Shown: positions 8,331-17,284 of the stretch, in pieces
How the letters are laid out: each line of letters begins with the position of its first letter
Numbering within the stretch: position 1 is the stretch's first letter
Virus record (IMG/VR): IMGVR_UViG_3300025162_000078
Span: 1 to 45,559 of that record
Strand: one strand, 5' to 3'
DNA length: 45,559 nt
DNA from: a virus
Position numbers and translations under genes: made by a program
The notes under the pieces: model-generated
Seen by the model: the letters and a program-made list of their open reading frames with translations, nothing else
Told to the model about the DNA's origin: nothing
The model's database searches: none

Positions 8331-8735
8331 TTAAATAAATAAATCAACTCATTTTTCTATTTTAAATTTATTCTTAGATAGGTATTGAGCTTGTGTAAAC
8401 AAACTCTCCATAATATATGCCCTAGACTCATCATCTAATCATCTATCATCTGTTTCTTTATCTGCTAGGTGAGTAAGTTCGTGGACTAAACATCAAGAGT
8501 CATAATCTCTTATTCGTATTATATCGCTATGGTTATCTTTAACAAAAAATCAATGGTTTCAATAATAAGGGTCAATATAGTCTAATTTCATATCTTTCCA
8601 AAACTGTTTCCATATCTTCTCCTTTGGATTTCCTATAAATAATTGTAAACATAATCTAAAGGTATGGGCTAAAAGACGATATTCAGTAAATCATTCCTTG
8701 TGTTTAATTATCCTTAATTTATGTTCTTTTTTCAT
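8331..8735 (-). CDS. Small zincin-like metallopeptidase (HExxH)
   Basis: A 134-residue protein with LVHELTHLAD at residues 83-92 (HExxH: His85, Glu86, His89) and a downstream DDESRAYIMESLF, whose Glu103 can act as third zinc ligand or conserved partner, as in many phage HExxH proteins ('H E..H..... DDE..AY..E'). The N-terminus is a basic helix; no signal peptide or membrane helix is seen. Its substrate is unknown; relatives are often near lysis or late genes. The gene ends 2 bases before the structured element. Confidence 0.7.
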
Positions 8736-8758
8736 CTATTCCCTTAGTAATATAAAAG

Positions 8759-8947
8759 CTATTTCTTTCAAAACAGATCTTTTATTAAATCATTTTTAGC
8801 TGATTTATATCATACTATTAATCATCATATAAATCAGATCATAACCGAAAATAATATTAAGAATATGATCATTATAATTTTATAAAGAATAAATATATCT
8901 TTAGTATAATTAACAAAACTATTATTATATATATTAATATCCATCAT
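8759..8947 (-). CDS. Small single-span membrane protein
   Basis: A 62-residue protein, MMDINIYNNSFVNYTKDIF..., with a hydrophobic helix at about residues 24-45 (IIMIIFLILFSVMIGFIGGL) and a short basic cytoplasmic-type tail (KSAKNDLIKDLFGKK). The membrane helix contains TGA-encoded glycines. It could be a holin-type or other lysis accessory given the neighbouring cell-wall enzymes, but that is inference. Confidence 0.55.
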
Positions 8948-8983
8948 AATATTCTTCTCATTATTCTTTCATATATTTAAAAT

Positions 8984-9523
8984 TTATATATTTATTCGTC
9001 TTTTTTTATGTACTATTTGTCCGACAGTCGTTCTTGGTATTCAGTACATTTTTGCAATTATTTGAATACTTAATCATCCCATAAATAATTCTCTAAATCT
9101 TAATACCTCTTTTGTTTTAAGATATGAATTACTCTCTTCTCATGATCAGTTATTAATTCACATCCTTGCTCTTCACTTATTTATCATATCTCTCACATTA
9201 TCTTTATAGGATCAAATAAATAAATTATCTATCCTATTATCGTGTCTAACATCATTTTTATGTAATATACAGTTCTTTCAATCATATACTAATGGTATTC
9301 CTAAAAATACACTTCATATTATACGATGAACCTTAAAATGATCTCTCCTTAATCTAACCATCATGTATCAATCTTTACGCTTTGTAGGTATTATTCTACA
9401 TCATTTTATAAATTGTTGTTTATATCTCTTATGAGTAACATATCTATCTAATCCTCTGATATTACCTAAACTACTTGCTTGATATAATCATTTATATCAT
9501 GGTATATCTTTCCAAATTTCCAT
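8984..9523 (-). CDS. NUMOD4-HNH homing endonuclease
   Basis: A 179-residue free-standing homing endonuclease. It starts MEIWKDIPGYKGLYQASSLG, the NUMOD4 DNA-binding motif (IPGYEGLYQVSNLGRVKSL), continues with RRDHFKVHRIIGSVFLG, and then an HNH-type core in which the first His is replaced (CILHKNDVRHDNRIDNLFIG). The end, LSIQIIAKMYGIPRTTVGQI, is a helix-turn-helix. Nearly all glycines are TGA codons, so the gene is well adapted to this code. The variant HNH (LHKND in place of NHIDG) may affect activity. Confidence 0.8.
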
Positions 9524-9532
9524 CTCTATAAT

Positions 9533-9949
9533 TTACTTAATAAAATATCCTTTTCTTATTCATGTTGGACATTGATCTCGATTATCTAAAGCATCATCTC
9601 ATATTCCACACCACATATCTATTCTATTCCCATGTATAGATCATCATATATCATTACAAGTAACTTCTCATATTCATTCTAAAAATAATTTTTTTCATAA
9701 ATATTGTGAATCACATGCTACCGATATATATTTATCTCATGTAGTCAATAAATGTCAATTAGCAGTATACATACAATCTCAATTTCAACAATTCATCATT
9801 TTATCTACTGAATATGTCTTATTTTGATAATAATGTTTTTGTCATAAAACTACACTATAGTATCTAGATAAACTAAATATTCAATTTATAGTAGTTTTAG
9901 CTCTTACTATTGGAGCTTTAGGAAAGAATTTACTTGTTCTATTGCTCAT
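9533..9949 (-). CDS. 3D-domain cell-wall protein (C-terminal part)
   Basis: A 138-codon frame carrying a full 3D (double-psi beta-barrel) domain as in RpfB/YuiC-type peptidoglycan-acting proteins: SLSRYYSVVLGQKHYY, MNCGNGDC, VACDSQYLGKKLFLEGIGEV, then the Asp-rich signature CNDIGGSIHGNRIDMWCGIG (family: DTGGAIKGNRID), ending CPTGIRKGY. It has no signal peptide of its own. The upstream frame (9907-10200) supplies one and ends 42 bases into this one, so the two look like halves of one secreted protein. Confidence 0.75.
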
Positions 9950-10200
9950 GTAGGAATATCAACCACTCATGAATCTATTTGTTTTGTTTGTTCACAAACT
10001 ATCAATCAACATATCTTTTGGATCTGATTTTGTACTCATAATAATTGTTTATCTAAATCAGCTTTCATTCAACTTAATTCAGCGATAGTCATTTCATCTA
10101 TTGTTTTTTTTGGTTGAAATTGAGAATATACATTTATTCATCATCGAACCACTATAAAAATAATTATTAATGTACGTGTCAATCTAAGAAACTGTTTCAT
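9907..10200 (-). CDS. Secretory N-terminal half of the 3D-domain protein, or separate small exported protein
   Basis: A 97-residue frame starting at 10200, 16 bases inside the preceding gene. It has a basic start and hydrophobic core, MKQFLRLTRTLIIIFIVV, then NVYSQFQPKKTIDEMTIAEL and a coiled segment (MKADLDKQLLGVQNQIQKI). It then reads PTGAIEQVNSFLKLQ and stops at 9907. The next frame takes over at its end with KFFPKAPIVRAKTT then the 3D domain. Signal peptide, coiled coil and 3D domain in that order form a common architecture, so a frameshift or gene split is suspected. Alternatively it is an independent spanin-like protein. Confidence 0.6.
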
Positions 10201-10588
10201 GTTTTTCTTTTTTAATATGAGTAAAAACATCATCCATATTTTTTCTATATCTATTACCACGTTCAAGATTTATCTCTTCTTGACTCATTTTTAATACTCT
10301 ATCTATATTTCATCTATAATGATCTTTAGGATCATTATATGGAACTTCTCTTTTATTTTTTAATAATTGTTTTCATTTTAATCTATCATACCCATTAATC
10401 ATATCCAAAATATTACCTTTTCATATTTTAAATCTTTTTTCTATTCTTTCTAATGTACTTTTATCTATTGATGGTTTACCTAGATCTATTTTATGATCAT
10501 GAGGAAACATTGGTTGTGGAGTAATCCATACCGGTTTTTTTGTTTCTTTGTTTTCTGGTAATAATCATAGTCGTTGAAGAAATTTCAT
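10184..10588 (-). CDS. Basic soluble protein, unknown
   Basis: A 134-residue protein, ATG at 10588, TAG at 10184. Sequence starts MKFLQRLGLLPENKETKKPV and is strongly basic, with no membrane helix. A segment KSTLERIEKRFKIGKGNIL looks helical. It is tightly packed in the operon and overlaps the following gene by 17 bases. I do not recognise a family. Confidence 0.6.
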
Positions 10589-10605
10589 GGTGTTTACATA
10601 AAAGG

Positions 10606-11097
10606 TTAAAATATTGTTTTTGCTTTAGTTGCTTCGTCTTGATATTTTTCTTTCTGATCTTGTGATGTTCTCATAAATTCATAGATAGAAACTTTTTTTC
10701 TCGGTTTATGTGTTATCCATGCTTCATGATCATCGGGTAATGTTTTTCATCACATCATTCATGCAGGAGTAGTTAATAATGATAGTCAATTATACCAAAA
10801 ATTTCATTTTGTTGTAGGATACCGTTTGTTTCATTGTTTTTGTATTATTCAGAAATATTGTAGGTTTTGGAAATTACTATATTGTGCATTTTTTAATCAT
10901 ATATCTCATTTTTTTAATCAATTTCATCAATTATCATAAGATTTTCTCATAAAATTCTGAAAAGCATCTACCATTACATCTGATAGATTTATCGTATAGG
11001 CTGTTATTATATGTCAACAACAGGTACATGTTTTATGATATTTCATTCCAGCGCCATTAGTGATAAAACAATCTATATATATTTTTATCAATCCCAT
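10606..11097 (-). CDS. Zinc-knuckle-containing protein, unknown
   Basis: A 163-residue protein with an N-terminal KTCTCCGHIITAY, a CxCC zinc-type cluster at residues 25-29, followed by a Gln/Asn/Tyr-rich section (NAQYSNFQNLQYFGIIQKQG), a glycine-rich turn TTPAGMMGGKTLPDDHEAWI and a charged C-terminus. Most glycines are TGA. Phage zinc-binding proteins of this kind are common, but I cannot assign a family. Confidence 0.6.
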
Positions 11098-11126
11098 TGT
11101 CAAGGGAAAGTAAAAGATTTTTTATC

Positions 11127-11372
11127 TTAGTTAGTAAGCCATTTTATAAACAATTTATAATTGAACTTTATTAATTCATTATAAAGTTCTTTATACATTT
11201 TTTGAGAAATTATTTTTTTTCTTAATGGATTGAATAATTTATCATTGAATCATAAAAATATTAATAACCATCTAACACAAAAAAACCCAGCAAGTTTTGG
11301 ATAATCCTCTCTAAGTTTGGTTAAAATTACTGCTGCCCTCTCTAATGATTTATCGTAGTAACAAATTTCCAT
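11127..11372 (-). CDS. Small basic protein, unknown
   Basis: An 81-residue protein, MEICYYDKSLERAAVILTKL..., mainly helical, with an aromatic hydrophobic patch (AGFFCVRWLLIFLGF, residues 27-41) that could be a short membrane or re-entrant segment, then Lys/Asn-rich helices. One TGA-glycine. No family is recognised. It follows the ferritin-like gene by 64 bases. Confidence 0.55.
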
Positions 11373-11436
11373 GATATTGTATAAAAATATAAAACGGTAT
11401 TAATATATTGTTTTATATCCTAAATTCAAGGGAAAA

Positions 11437-11877
11437 TTAGTCTAATTCTTTTTCATCTTTAGGTAATCCATACATTTCTCTTTCCAATAGAGATTTTAAG
11501 TCAGTAAGTTTTTCCCAAAATGGTCCTATAATCTGTGCAATAGTATTATTTGCTTGATCTAAACAATCACCAAAATATTCTTCTGTTTCCTCTATATCTG
11601 TATATATTTCATTAAACATCTTTTGTCGATCCTCAGACTGTAGATCCCCAATATTTGTTTCATCATATGCTTCATATGCTGTTGGAATCATTCATTTCTC
11701 TAGTTTCATTATTATATTTTCACCAAAAGCATCAAGAATATCTTGAAGTGAGGTATATACTTCACCTAATGCAGCATGAAGTGTTTTACATCTAAACATA
11801 TTTACTGTACGTATATGAGCTGTATGAGCTTTATCTTGTAAACATAATAAATCACAATACATTTGTTTTGAGTCCAT
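11437..11877 (-). CDS. Helical-bundle protein, ferritin/Dps-like (possibly DUF5856)
   Basis: A 146-residue, almost all-helical acidic protein. Early motifs LLCLQDKAHTAHIRTVNMF then KTLHAALGEVYTSLQDILDA resemble the phage Dps-like family in which a histidine-rich first helix is followed by 'H.ALG.FYD.L.DL.D'. The second half, FNEIYTDIEETEEYFGDCLD, continues the bundle. A single TGA-glycine (11689-11691) joins the two halves. ATG at 11877 was chosen over an upstream TTG. The role, perhaps DNA or iron protection, is inferred from fold only. Confidence 0.55.
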
Positions 11878-11991
11878 TTGAATTAATAACAAATAAAATA
11901 GTTTTTTAGATCAGCTTCTCGATGTCCGTTATTCCTGATCCATTATCCTTGTTAGGATCCTTTCTCCCTCTTCTGTGCGAACCCAAGGAAT

Positions 11992-12450
11992 TTATTTATA
12001 CCCATATTTTCTAAATTCGGTATTTATATCACCTAGTAATTTTTGTTCCCAAGATAATTTACTTTTGTTATATCTTGATGAATTTTTGATCATCACTGAT
12101 ACAATAGAGCTTCAGTCGCACTGAGTATGGCAGGATTCTCATTTCACTCCAATCATACCGCACATTCAAGCCACATATTGCACGTAAGCGTAATCTCATT
12201 TCCAAGTTGGTTGTCAATTTTTATTCAAAAATACTCGATCTATAGCTTTACCTTGTTCGTGTTTTGATGTTCATGGTTTAGCTACTGGTCATTTTCATTT
12301 TAATTGAGAATATAACCAGGCTTGTCTTGGTCTAGATCTGTATGTTTCAAAAGGAACTAATCATGGATATTTTTTATTCACGATAGTTTTCAAAACCTTA
12401 GCTTTAATTCTACATTCTCATACTAATTTATCTAATGAATTTTCTATCAT
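11992..12450 (-). CDS. M15-family peptidase endolysin
   Basis: A 152-residue D-Ala/L-Ala-type peptidase of the VanY/M15 group that would cut peptidoglycan stem peptides at lysis. The zinc motif is SKHEQGKAIDRVF (His64, Asp71; family SxHxxGxAxD) and the second is ESCHTQ (catalytic Glu105, ligand His108). ETYRSRPRQAWLYSQ upstream matches the substrate-side loop of the family. Several motif-adjacent glycines are TGA codons. There is no signal peptide, so it needs a holin. It starts 3 bases after the previous stop. A further 20 codons stay open past the TAA, probably by chance. Confidence 0.82.
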
Positions 12451-12452
12451 GA

Positions 12453-12650
12453 TTATTTGTTATCAAGTAAAGCCTCTGCTTCTTTCCGTTTACCATTTAA
12501 TAATAAGTCTACTAGCATTTTACATCTACTGTCTTTCTCACATTTACATTTTTTAGTGATGTCATCTTTACTCATGAATCATCCTTCTGTAAGAAGATCT
12601 GAACGGTTGCAAATTGAAGGATTGCAGTTAGTCTCATTCTGTGTTTTCAT
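12453..12650 (-). CDS. Small Cys-rich protein, unknown
   Basis: A 65-residue protein, MKTQNETNCNPSICNRSDLL then KKCKCEKDSRCKMLVDLLL, with five cysteines in two clusters, perhaps one zinc site. Its C-terminal helix (NGKRKEAEALLDNK) is charged. It starts two bases after the previous stop and ends just before the endolysin gene. No family is recognised. Confidence 0.6.
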
Positions 12651-12651
12651 T

Positions 12652-12882
12652 TTAGTTGCTGTAAGAAGTTAAAACATTTTCATTTATTTCCTCTCTTAAT
12701 GACTCTTCTAGCATCTCACTAGATTGTCTCATAAGCGTTCTACCAGCCTCTTCTGTGATAGTTATAAACAATCGTCTAGTTATTTTCAACTGTAAATCAT
12801 AAACTAACTTATTGAACTTCTCAGCCCCAATAATACCTATATATTTCTGTGTCTCTCGTATAACTACTGGTACTTGTTGCAT
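12652..12882 (-). CDS. Small helical protein, unknown
   Basis: A 76-residue protein beginning MQQVPVVIRETQKYIGIIGA at ATG 12882, sharing the A of TAATG with the stop of the upstream HNH-type gene. Readings beginning further upstream are open but lie inside that gene. The sequence is helical and charged (RQSSEMLEESLREEINENVL). It has no TGA codon. It is possibly a lysis or head accessory by position, but no family is recognised. Confidence 0.6.
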   Translation of the reverse strand: MQQVPVVIRETQKYIGIIGAEKFNKLVYDLQLKITRRLFITITEEAGRTLMRQSSEMLEESLREEINENVLTSYSN

Positions 12883-13499
12883 TAATATGCTCTTTTTGAT
12901 GTAGATAAAACTACTTCTAAAGATTTTCATGCTTTAATTCTTCTTAATATTGTAGATTCAGATTTTCATATTTTTTTAGATCGTTGTCATAAATTTAAAG
13001 TTATTCATTCAAATGTAATCATGTGACATTTCCTATAGTGTTGCATATTTTCTAAATGTGTAACTCGTTTACAATTTTCTTTACAATAATTACCATCATT
13101 ATCTATACGATCTAATTCTAGTCATTCTTTATAACTAGATCACATATCTTTATAAAATCATAAAAAGGTTTCTCGTTTAGTACTGTATATTATTCATCTT
13201 CATCAATAATGTTTATAAATTGGTGTTTTAATATTATTACATCTATTTTTCATTCATGACCAGATTTTTCTTATTCTAGTATTATTCATTCAGTGTATAT
13301 ATTGTTTATCTGCCATAAGTTTTTTCTTTATACATCAACAACTTTTTGTTTTACCAACCCTCATTGATGATAATCTTATAAATTTTTCTTTTCCACAAAT
13401 ACATTTACAATATACCATTCTATCAGAATTTTTTCATATAATATATCAATTATCTATTATAGTTATTCTTCAATAAATTCTTCATTTAAAATCTTTCAT
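12882..13499 (-). CDS. HNH/AP2-type mobile protein with zinc cluster
   Basis: A 205-residue protein of the phage family that couples a zinc cluster to an HNH-like region: MKDFKGRIYGRITII, then YCKCICGKEKFIRLSSMRVG and TKSCGCIKK, HGMNNTRIRKIWSGMKNRCN, YGGRGI, ETFLGFYKDM, and LELDRIDNDGNYCKENCKRV (family: LDRIDNNGNYSPENCRW). The C-terminus holds a small repeat-like helix (RSKKIGKSESTILRRIKAGK). Glycines of CGC, HGM and GGRG are TGA. It sits between two late genes and is probably a mobile endonuclease. Confidence 0.8.
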
Positions 13500-13544
13500 A
13501 TTTATATACTATATAATAAAACTATAATAGTATATTGATTTTAT

Positions 13545-14375
13545 TTATAATTTCAAGAACTTCATATCTATTTCACTTCCTCATTTTTCATCTATAGTTA
13601 CTTCTATTATCCATCATCATATTGTATTATCTAAATTAAATCTTTTAGATAACAAATTTTCTTTAAGAAAAGCTCATGGAAGAAAAGAATGTATTTTACG
13701 ATAAAACAAATATATTGCCGTATGTCGATGTCAAGAAGCAAATACATTAGGTTGATTTTTAGGATCTATATTTTCTAAAAGTTTTTGTATTTTATAAGAT
13801 TTTGCATAACTCATACTACCTCCTCAATGATGAATACCCACATCTACTCCATTAAGTTTTATTCTTGCATCATAAAATCATAAATTAATTAGATCTTTTC
13901 TTAGCAAACTTATTGCTCTAGTTATATCTCCTCAAGTTTTCCTTAAAAAAGCCTCATCATGGTTTCATCAAATCAGATAAGTATTTAATCATACATTTGG
14001 ATAGTTATTTACTATATCATCAAGTTGAGCATCAAATCATATTTTATCTTGTTCATATGCTTGACCAGTATAAACAGAATCTCAGTCAACTAAATCTCAA
14101 GCATGTAAAAAACATTCAACTCATTTATCTTTAGCTTTATCATAAAACTCTCATAATTCATCTTTAGCTGCCATTTTATTTCAAAAATGTGTATCACTTA
14201 TTAATCAAAATTTTAGATGTCATGGTTCTCAAATATTATCTATTATTTGTTTTTTAGTATCCATATGGCTGTGATATAGTATCTCTTCTATCTGTTTGGC
14301 TGACAAGTTCTTTACCAATCACAACTTCTTTACCTCCTCTTTACTGATACTACTCTCAATAGCCTTTTTTACCAT
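13545..14375 (-). CDS. Calcineurin-like metallophosphoesterase
   Basis: A 276-residue two-metal phosphoesterase. Motifs in order: LISDTHFG (Asp61, His63), HAGDLVDG (Asp94), GGNHDEA (Asn138, His139), GIHHGGG (His182/183) and ASGHRHT (His216, His218), the complete set expected. The second glycine of GGNHD and the glycine of GHRH are TGA, strong support for the code. The first 50 residues form a helical extension. The substrate could be nucleotides, DNA ends or a phosphoprotein. It stands alone without an SbcC-type partner. Confidence 0.9.
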
Positions 14376-14387
14376 AATTCTAATGAA

Positions 14388-14501
14388 TTATAAAGTAAAA
14401 CTTCTGACTTTACAAAAAGAACCAACAACCAACGAAATTACTATTACGAATAATAGTATCTTCCATCGTGTAGGATATTGTGTTTCTTTCCATCAGTCCA
14501 T
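14388..14501 (-). CDS. Tiny membrane protein
   Basis: A 37-residue frame, MDGWKETQYPTRWKILLFVI then VISLVVGSFCKVRS: a short amphipathic start, one membrane helix (residues 14-28) and a basic end. The single TGA gives Gly3. It sits between the holin-like gene and the phosphoesterase gene with gaps of 5 and 12 bases. It may be a lysis accessory. Confidence 0.5.
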
Positions 14502-14506
14502 ACTAA

Positions 14507-14728
14507 TTACTTAGTAAGTAAATCACCTTCTTGATTAGTAAATAAGTTCTTTAGAAGATATGCTAGTCATGCTCATAAAGCGGCCATACCCATAGCTTTT
14601 CGATCAGCTATTGTAGGGAACGCTCCTGTTTGAATAATAGCATATAGCCCACCAAGAATAGCAGTAAGACTAGCTACTATCACACCTTTCAATAGATCTT
14701 TGATGTTTAGTGTTAAAAATTTACTCAT
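14507..14728 (-). CDS. Holin-like small membrane protein
   Basis: A 73-residue protein. MSKFLTLNIKDLLKGVIVAS then LTAILGGLYAIIQTG forms one membrane helix, and ADRKAMGMAALGAGLAYLLK forms a second; the end is short and polar (NLFTNQEGDLLTK). The pattern matches small phage proteins commonly annotated as holin-like, found next to fibres and lysins. Holin function is inferred. Its leader (TTTTTATTCTTTATATATAACC) resembles that of the head genes. Confidence 0.55.
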
Positions 14729-14752
14729 GGTTATATATAAAGAATAAAAATA

Positions 14753-14986
14753 CTAATCTTTGATCTCGTGTTTTTCATTTAATACTGCTAGCTGTTTTTC
14801 GTGCTTCATCACAAGCGGGGTGATAGTTTTATCTAAGCTCTGTTGTATCGCTACCTGGTTTAAAAGTATCAACTCAACTTTATTGTTAAGTGTATACCAT
14901 ACTCACATACAGGTAGCCATACCTATAACTATAGTTGCTACTGTTCATACAGATAACGTGATTTTCTTTGAGGTGATCTCGTTCAT
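14753..14986 (-). CDS. Membrane-anchored coiled protein (spanin/holin-type)
   Basis: A 77-residue protein: short polar start (MNEITSKKITL), a membrane helix at residues 10-32 (SVGTVATIVIGMATCMGVWY), and a helical tail (LNNKVELILLNQVAIQQSLD then KHEKQLAVLNEKHE). One N-terminal helix followed by a coiled tail is the layout of inner-membrane spanin-like or phage holin-accessory proteins. It precedes the holin-like gene by 24 bases. Confidence 0.55.
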
Positions 14987-15011
14987 ACCAGATAAAAATT
15001 ATATAATAAAA

Positions 15012-17036
15012 CTATTTAATATATTCAGTTCTTGAACCATTAGTATCTCTTTGGTAGTGGAATCCAAACTGAGATAAACACATATCACCACCATAGGTAT
15101 CAGCGGTCAATGCTGAGTTTCTATATATTCTGAATGAGATAGTGTCGCCTAGTGCTAGTCCTGTTGCAGAGAAATCTCCATCAATATCGTCTACTCTTCT
15201 ACCTCGTGCTGTTATGTTGCTATATGTTCAAGATATAGTTACTGTCGATGAATACGTCTGGTTAGCTTTGATTATGGTGTAATCTAGCCATCGGACACCT
15301 GTTGTATTGGCTGTTGTTGTTCACATCCAATGAATATGTGGTGATAATATAGCTCCTGTACCCGTATACATATCGTGAGGTATCTCTACATTTCCATACA
15401 TCATTCTTGTGCTACCACCACCTGCTCAATCAAAACATCTAGTTTTGATGTTTGAGCCTGAGATATTAGTTAGTGTAGGTTTTTCACCTGCCGTATCGGT
15501 ATCTCGCATTTGTAGATTTTGGATATCGTCTCGTGCCAATCAAGATCCATATCTTCGTTCGAATCCGTTTGCATCGAATTTAGTGTAGTTACCTAAAGCA
15601 TAATTCCCAAACTGAGCTGTACCATCTACATGCAATAATGATTGCGGTCAAGTAGTTCATATTCATACATATCCATTATCCAATATAGTCATAACATTAT
15701 GTTCAGAATTTGTTGACGTACCGTTACCGATCTCAAAAATACTATTTGGTAGCCCTACGTTAAGTTTTCATATAGCGATAGAATATGATGCTGCTGATTT
15801 AGTAAAATATCATATAGATGTAGATTGGTTACCGTATGCCATAGCACCCAAACCTAAAGCCATTGATTCTAATCCTGTCGCAATAGATGTTTTACCTATA
15901 GAAATTGATTGCGCACCAAAAGCATATCATCCTCATATAGCCAAACTAGAATACCCACTTGCTATTGTTGGTTCTGCTCAAACTCAAGGTATTATCTCTT
16001 GTGTACTTCATAATGCTATAGAATATTCATTAGTAGCATACGCATAATTTCCTATAGCTATTCATCATGTTTTACTATTTCAATTATAATATCAAAGATT
16101 TATTCATACATATCACATATTTTTATTTTGTATTGTTCCACCACTATAAAATACTAATAACGCTCAACCAGTAATATATGTATTACCTGCTGAGTCCATA
16201 ACTGTATATCCAGTAGTGACGTTGATATTTCCTGAAACGGTTAGTGCTTGTGTTGGTGTTGATGTATTAATACCCATCTTATTTGTACTTAATACTGTTA
16301 TGAAATTAGATAGGTGTGTATTATCTGCACCGTTTCATAGTTCAAAAATAGTATTGTTAAGATGTAGATTATTTTTTCATATCGCTACTGGATTATAAGC
16401 ATTAGATGAGTGGGTATATAGATTATTACCCATAACCATTGAATTTGGTGCTTCAACATTATTTCGGTTTCAAAGATTTATAGAATTAGAGGCTGGAGTT
16501 TTATTATCTCCTCACAAACTATATGATGACATACCTTCTACTGTACTGTTATTACCCACGCAAAAAGCGAAATAACCTGGTGTACTACAGTTTCACATCG
16601 CTATGGATTGTATCCCAGTAGCTATACCATTTAGAAGTGCAATAGAATTATTTTCTGCTCTAGCTGCATCACCAATTGCCATCGCTCAGAAACCTGATGC
16701 TTTCGCTGATCTACCTACTTGGAAACCTGTAACATTAGCATAGAGAATACTACCTCCTGATAGATGTCGGTATTCTGTACCTGTCTGGTATCAACTCAAC
16801 GCTCAACCCGTAATAAATTGTGATAATGATCAATCGACAAGTTGTCCATATGATATAATTTTTCCTCCTGAATTTATATCCATAATCTTAGTACCTGTAT
16901 TTGTTCCATTATCTGTAACCTTTAATCATTGTACGATTATCTCTGATGGAGTAACCGATTTATATACCGCAAAAGATGTAGCAACAAAAGCTATCCCTGC
17001 AATAAATATTCATAATGATTTAAGAAACTTTTTCAT
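15012..17036 (-). CDS. YadA-like trimeric adhesin/fibre with signal-type N-terminus
   Basis: A 674-residue protein. The N-terminus MKKFLKSLGIFIAGIAFVAT is a basic start plus hydrophobic core, like a Sec signal or anchor. Two blocks of YadA-head repeats follow (IAIGNYAYATNEYSIALG, SISIGKTSIATGLESMALGL), each block closing with an IFEIGNG motif, and a C-terminal beta-rich domain (THPHIHW-like segment then a short end). Such repeats build trimeric beta-rolls. It is either a virion fibre with an odd leader or a protein shown on the infected cell. Many TGA glycines fall in repeat positions. It lies in the second fibre block. Confidence 0.8.
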
Positions 17037-17058
17037 CGTATATATATTAGTGATAAAA

Positions 17059-17262
17059 TTATGGTGTTGCTGTAACTATTTGTACCCGATCAGTATTATT
17101 TACTCAAAATGATTTATATCGTTGATCCTGTATTCATGGTCATGTTACGAGAAATTCTTGTCCTACAAAATCTGGTTCGATCATCCCTGTAGGATCAGCG
17201 GTTCAAGTCTTATATAGTTTTTTTCTTCCCAGCGAAGTATGTATTGTTATAGGATTAGCCAT
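17059..17262 (-). CDS. Small protein, unknown
   Basis: A 67-residue protein, MANPITIHTSLGRKKLYKTG..., predicted all-beta, ending RVQIVTATP. TGA encodes several glycines. It lies between the two large fibre genes (gaps 22 bases each way) and is probably a small virion or fibre-assembly protein. Confidence 0.55.
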
Positions 17263-17284
17263 TATTATTCTATACGATATAAAA

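Noticed and set aside
11878-11991. Possible tRNA or small RNA between endolysin and ferritin-like gene
   Set aside because: A GGGTTCGCA string looks T-loop-like but no acceptor, D or anticodon stems pair around it.
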